From Chara braunii (Eukaryota > Streptophyta > Charophyceae > Charales > Characeae): a stretch of DNA of 21,557 nt. The notes below the pieces were generated by a model that saw nothing but the letters and a program-made list of their open reading frames with translations, did no database searches and was not told the DNA's origin. The first letter of the stretch is position 1. Each line of letters opens with the position of its first letter. The stretch lies in contig BFEA01001332.1 in NCBI GenBank assembly GCA_003427395.1, positions 9,406 to 30,962 on the forward strand. The letters are read 5' to 3'. A program made the translations under genes and the position numbers. Shown piece by piece: positions 17,791 through 21,557 of this stretch.

Positions 17791-19373
17791 TCAATGCGAA
17801 TAAGTACGCAAGACGGATTGCAGGTTGTTTCGTTTGCCACTTTCGCGTCGATGAATATGATCGACAATATTGAACTTCGTGACGGTGTTAATTTTTTTAA
17901 GTTTTTTCGTTTTACCCTCTTCGTTGCGACATGTTATCACCGTCGTCGCCACGTGAATGGCGATTCTCGACCTTTCGTTGATGACACGCAACATTGCATC
18001 TTTGATTTCGTTGAATAGACGTCTGACAAGCTTCAGCGCCGCCCTCAACATAGGATTCGTGAAAACCTAACAAAACCAATTGTTAGGTTTGCATGAAATT
18101 TATTCAAGATTATGATAGTACATTTTTCAGGTCTCCTCCAGGAACAAAATTCTACGTGAAGCGAAACATCCGCAAAAAAAAAACCAGAAAATTAATTTTT
18201 CAGAACTACTGGAGAGGGCGAGGAAAAAAGTGGGTTTTTTCATAGAAAATCACGACCTGGTGAAACACCGTAGGTTCAAGAACTAAAATATCCTGATTTT
18301 TTGTTATCCAAAAAAATTATGTTTATAGTCCTATAAAATGTGTAGCACGATGAATTTATTCGGGAGTTTTCCGAATGCGCAAACATATTCTCCTGTTCGT
18401 GAATACGTTCGCTTGAACATGGTTTTCCATACATGGGCGAATATATTATTTTTTATTGTTTGTTTTAATTTTTTCCCTTATTTTAAACTCGTGTTTGACC
18501 AAGAATTTCAAGGTGTCTCCGAGACAAAAGTTGTTTGTATTCTTATTTTAAATGACATATATTTTTGTTGTTAAGTTCAAAAGTGATTTATAGTCCTATA
18601 AATTATTTTGTGCAGAGTTTGACTTTTAGCTAACTGCGGAAACTGACTTATAGTCCTATAAATGAGTATTCACCAAAACACGTTTTTTTTTTACATCTTA
18701 AAAATTACCCTGTTTGAACTCTGTTTTTTTGCCAATCTACTGAGAATGACTTATAGTCATATAAAAGCATTTTGCAAGGAAGGGTTTTCTTGCACATTTT
18801 GAGGAACACTAGACTTTTCACCTGGTTTTTTACCTCCTTTACCGCAAAACGATTACAAACGCTCTCTTTTTGTGTAAAAAATAACAGTTTGATTTTTACT
18901 TTTTTATTCTATAAGAAACGTTAGATTTTCTCCGATTGTGAGGTTTTCACGAATGCCATGTTCCTCCTGTAGTTGCTATTTTCATACGTCGACGGCACCT
19001 TCGTTCGTTCAATCCATGTTGCGCACCGTGTCGGGCCACCTTCTGAACAGAACGCCACGCACGTTACCGATCCATGATGCTCACCCCCCCTGCCCCACAT
19101 TTGAACAAACCCCAATCCGTAGAACACTTTGGTCCATTTGCCGAAGTCGTGACTTTCGAAGTTTGCATCCGGCGCTATCGTCTTGGCGAGCTTGTAAACT
19201 CTGTCTCGCATCTCGTCGTACCACAGCTCAATCGAGGGCCAAGATGCAAACCAATCGATGCACTCTACACCGTCAACTCTCATTTGCATTCTTGTTTTTC
19301 ATGAGATGAGTTCCTGTCAGCGTACAGGTGTCCCCCATTTCTCGTTGCGCTTCCGGTCCGACGATGCAAACAT
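17791..19373 (-). pseudogene. Gene A: uncharacterised paralogue of gene B, broken by a transposon
   Basis: The ATG at 19373 opens MFASSDRKRNEKWGTPVR, colinear with the start of gene B. Two in-frame TGAs follow within the first 26 codons, one exactly where B has Trp. The frame then runs through FYGLGFVQMW and CATWIERTKVP to NSNYRR, where the 916-bp miniature transposon (18047-18962) is inserted. Beyond it the frame resumes with ALKLVRRLFNEIKDAML and ends RTYSH at 17791. Taking out the element and one GAGG target copy leaves exactly 221 codons including the stop, against 223 for B. The 32 residues across the insertion point align to B without gaps. It is a non-processed, tandem-duplicate pseudogene. 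Confidence 0.82.
18047..18962 (-). mobile_element. 916-bp miniature DNA transposon, copy 2 (4-bp target duplication CCTC)
   Basis: Its ends are AACATAGGATTCGTGAAAACCT and the reverse of AACATGGCATTCGTGAAAACCT (18047-18068 and 18941-18962). CCTC flanks it at 18043-18046 and 18963-18966. It is homologous to 11464-12431 in the opposite orientation: for example the ACATTTTTCAGG end and the block CTTGCACATTTTGAGGAAC have counterparts in reverse order in copy 1. Four TTATAGTCCTATAA-type near-palindromes (18323, 18588, 18648, 18753) occupy matching positions. It interrupts gene A between codons, which fixes its borders independently of the terminal repeats. It encodes no transposase. Confidence 0.93.
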
Positions 19374-19486
19374 TCTAAACACAATGAACGAAGGATAAAA
19401 ACACAATCGAATGGAACAATTAGCAATGTGCTCTAATCTGTTTGTGTTGAAAAAATGATCTCCGTTACGCCTGTCACACGTCACGA

Positions 19487-21516
19487 CTACACAGCTGTGT
19501 CTGAAGCAGATCCCATATCGTGCGTTGATGAAGGCATCTTGTCAGGGACGGCCAGCGACAACTGTGCATTGAGAGCTTCTCGTTTCGGGATCCGCATACC
19601 CGTTTCAGAACGTTTATTGCTGGACCACCCCCACAGAACGGCGTCGAGGTCTTGCCACCCGTCGTCTGTTTTAGTTTCGACCTTCCATGACTTTGCCCAT
19701 GCGCCCGCATACAGCTTTGCCAAATCGCGCTCCCCTCCGCGAGGATTCCAGTACTTAACATGGATGCGATTATCGTCCCGCTCCTGAACGCGTCCAATCC
19801 AGAATGTGCAGCCCTTTGCAACATACTCGTCGGGCGCGCGGAACACGACGAAGTTGTTCACGGCGACAGATTCATGCGGTTGGAATTCCGGCTAGGGAGC
19901 GTTTTTTTTTGTAACCGACGAAGCAAGGTTTCCTCGGTGGCGAGTTGAGAACATCCGGCGCACCTGATGTGAGGTCTTGTTTATCGGGCATGGGGGCTGG
20001 CCAGAAGGCACCTTGAAGGGGCACCGTACCGCTTTCCTCTTGCGATATGTTTTCAAACTTCTTGAGATGGTCGGTCCAATAGCTCAAGCTTCTACGTTTC
20101 ATCGCTCTTGTGTGTTCGTCTTGTGTCACCCATTGATTTTGTGAATTCTCCCACGATTTATGAAAAACACGCAACCCTGCCATTCCGTTAACGAAATTGC
20201 CTGCCAGCGGATTAGGCGACTCAGGACAAGGCTGGAAACCCCATTGAGGCCCTGCCCACCCGTTGTGTGCGTCCCTTAGTAACCAAGACACTGGGCCATT
20301 GTCTGGCTCCCACTTTTTGTCAGTGCAGAACTCCTTGTACATCATGGCGGGGTTATCCCCATCCATGTAAAATCGGAAGAGGTGTGGCGTGGCATGACCC
20401 TTGATTTTGTGGTCGATGTATGGATCTATAACGGTTCTCCAGTCAGCAATTTCAGCGAGCAATGTGCAATCGACTTCCTCTTCACAGGACGCTTTGAGGA
20501 CATCGAAGAGCTCGTCCATGGTATACGCTCAACTTTTTTGCAAACAAGCTAAACTTCGCATCTATGTCCGTGTGTGTGTGACCCCCGCATCTATGTCCAT
20601 GCGGGTCCATGCCTCGAGTATCATGAACCCCATTTTGACCACCTCGAATATATGAAATTTGACAAGCATGGCCATGAAGGCGAACACATACTTGTTTTTG
20701 TTTTGTCCCCCACAGTTGTCAGCCTGCACCCGCAACTTCGGCGGGAGCGCCCCCTCGCGTGCCTGCACATCTCTCAACACTTTGGCGATCTAGGTAACAA
20801 CCGAGTTTGAACCGTGCGAAAGGTACGGGAACCACGTGTGGAAAATGAGCGATGGTGTCCTACCGTGTGTGATTATCCCAGTAAGATTAGTTTTCATCAT
20901 CGTGTTATTCGACATTTCTTTTGACAAACGTGTTCTCAACGCATGAGGAATCGTTGTTTTTGCTTGATCCATTCCATCGATGATGATACACACTCTCTTT
21001 TGGCTTGTGTTCTGATTCAGCGGACCAAACAATGTACTGTTTCCGGTGCGCATACTGTAGCGCAATGTGACTTTTCTGTTTTGCGACTAACGCCTTTCGC
21101 GGCTCGGGCAGAGCACCCTCTATGAGGATGCTATTCTTAATGCACTCGTCGCATCTCGCGTGGTTGATCACCTTTGCCTGGTGAACATGCTAGAAGAAGT
21201 CCCTCCACATTTTGCAGAAGACCTGGTATGACGCGTATCAGACACCAAGCTTAGAGAGTCGTCTACGAATACTGAGGAATACGTCTTTCTTTGTGGCGTA
21301 TACTAACGGGAGCCGAATGCGATTTCTGATCTCGAAGTTGGGTTCTGTCGTAGTCTGATCAGGCATGGGATCAGACTCGTCCAAGATTATGTCCTCGAAC
21401 GCTGACCATGTAATGGCGTAGGTGGTTGTTGTCCGTGGACGACCATTATGGCCGTTGTCGAGCGCATCGGTCCGGCACCGCACCAGGGCAGCGCGGGACC
21501 CTCCCGGCCGCGTCAC
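19487..21516 (-). pseudogene. Decayed transposase/integrase-like gene (DUF7869-type)
   Basis: Minus-strand pieces lie in the order expected for a eukaryotic transposase-like family I know as DUF7869. They are NGHNGRP (about 21450), LPLVYATKKDVF, FCKMWRDFF and CDEC (about 21150), VCIIIDGMDQAKTTIP (about 20990), LTGIITHG, LPPKLRVQADNCGGQNKNKY (about 20730), GHTHTDIDAKF in a shifted frame (about 20565), a long middle part from 20519, and a C-terminal FWIGRV ... VKYWNPRG domain (19861-19487). The Asp-rich motifs IDGMDQ, DNCGGQNKN and GHTHTDID are the likely catalytic set. Stops at 21238, 21190 and 20790 and frameshifts near 21030, 20600, 20525 and 19865 kill it. The 5' end may lie beyond the window. 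Family assignment is from memory of motifs. Confidence 0.7.
20557..20603 (-). repeat. Short duplication inside the GHTH-DID motif region
   Basis: CGCATCTATGTCC recurs at 20557 and 20586, a 29-base offset. On the minus strand this doubles the DIDA codons (MDIDAG then TDIDAK) and shifts the frame, separating the conserved GHTHTDID motif from the rest of the transposase-like gene. Confidence 0.7.
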
Positions 21517-21557
21517 GCAGGAGTTGCTTTTAAATCCTTCGTCGCGAATATATACAT

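Noticed and set aside
17715-17867. N-terminal membrane segment on gene B
   Set aside because: The Phe/Leu run is encoded by an A-rich tract upstream of the ATG that aligns with the start of gene A, and the region overlaps the gene A tail.
11464-18962. One large element with 0.9-kb terminal inverted repeats
   Set aside because: Each 0.9-kb arm has its own pair of terminal repeats and its own private 4-bp duplication (CCAT and CCTC), and copy 1 lies inside another transposon, so they are separate insertions.

Overview
This is a eukaryotic, repeat-rich window, most likely from an animal with a large genome. The support is several 5'-truncated LINE copies with poly(A) tails, a tRNA-derived SINE, long (TG)n tracts, nested DNA transposons and one exon behind a strong vertebrate-like 3' splice site. 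I cannot name the species. It is a draft assembly: isolated Ns are scattered through it and a sequencing-library adapter dimer sits inside it.

Layout, left to right. A tRNA-derived SINE tail (1-99) is followed by LINE copy 1 (+, about 631-1889). An intron then leads into the terminal exon of a Tyr/Gly-rich protein gene (+, 2256-3576), whose frame is broken only by a 52-bp tandem duplication. Three short copies of a LINE/SINE-like 3' module (+) lie between 3888 and 5152. LINE copy 2 (-, about 5535-8390) runs from the end of the reverse transcriptase FADD box through a zinc-knuckle C-terminus. LINE copy 3 (-) begins at a poly(T) at 8742 and is split: the outer part is 8742-10038 and the rest resumes at 16387.

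The split is caused by a 6,348-bp DNA transposon (10039-16386) with CTATGTG termini, CpG-rich ends and a 7-bp target duplication (TCAGGTC). Joining the two LINE halves with one target copy restores the LINE reading frame exactly. Inside this element are poly(A)-ended GC-rich modules in inverted orientation, three (TG)n blocks, a GCAACAC-rich degenerate repeat, a (TCAA)n tract and a 968-bp miniature transposon. I recognise no transposase in it.

The right end (about 16.9-21.5 kb) holds a compact minus-strand array without visible introns. It has a decayed gene resembling the DUF7869-type transposase/integrase-like family, then two tandem paralogous genes of unknown function (A, 220 codons once repaired; B, 222 codons, open). 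Gene A is interrupted by a second, oppositely oriented copy of the miniature transposon. Removing that copy and one 4-bp target duplication restores a frame that aligns without gaps to gene B. A multi-arm inverted repeat overlaps the 3' end of gene B.

The strongest results are the two nested insertions, each proved by frame restoration and target duplication; the undescribed A/B gene pair; and a set of assembly scars (Nextera mate-pair junction plus three local duplications) that explain several apparent frameshifts.
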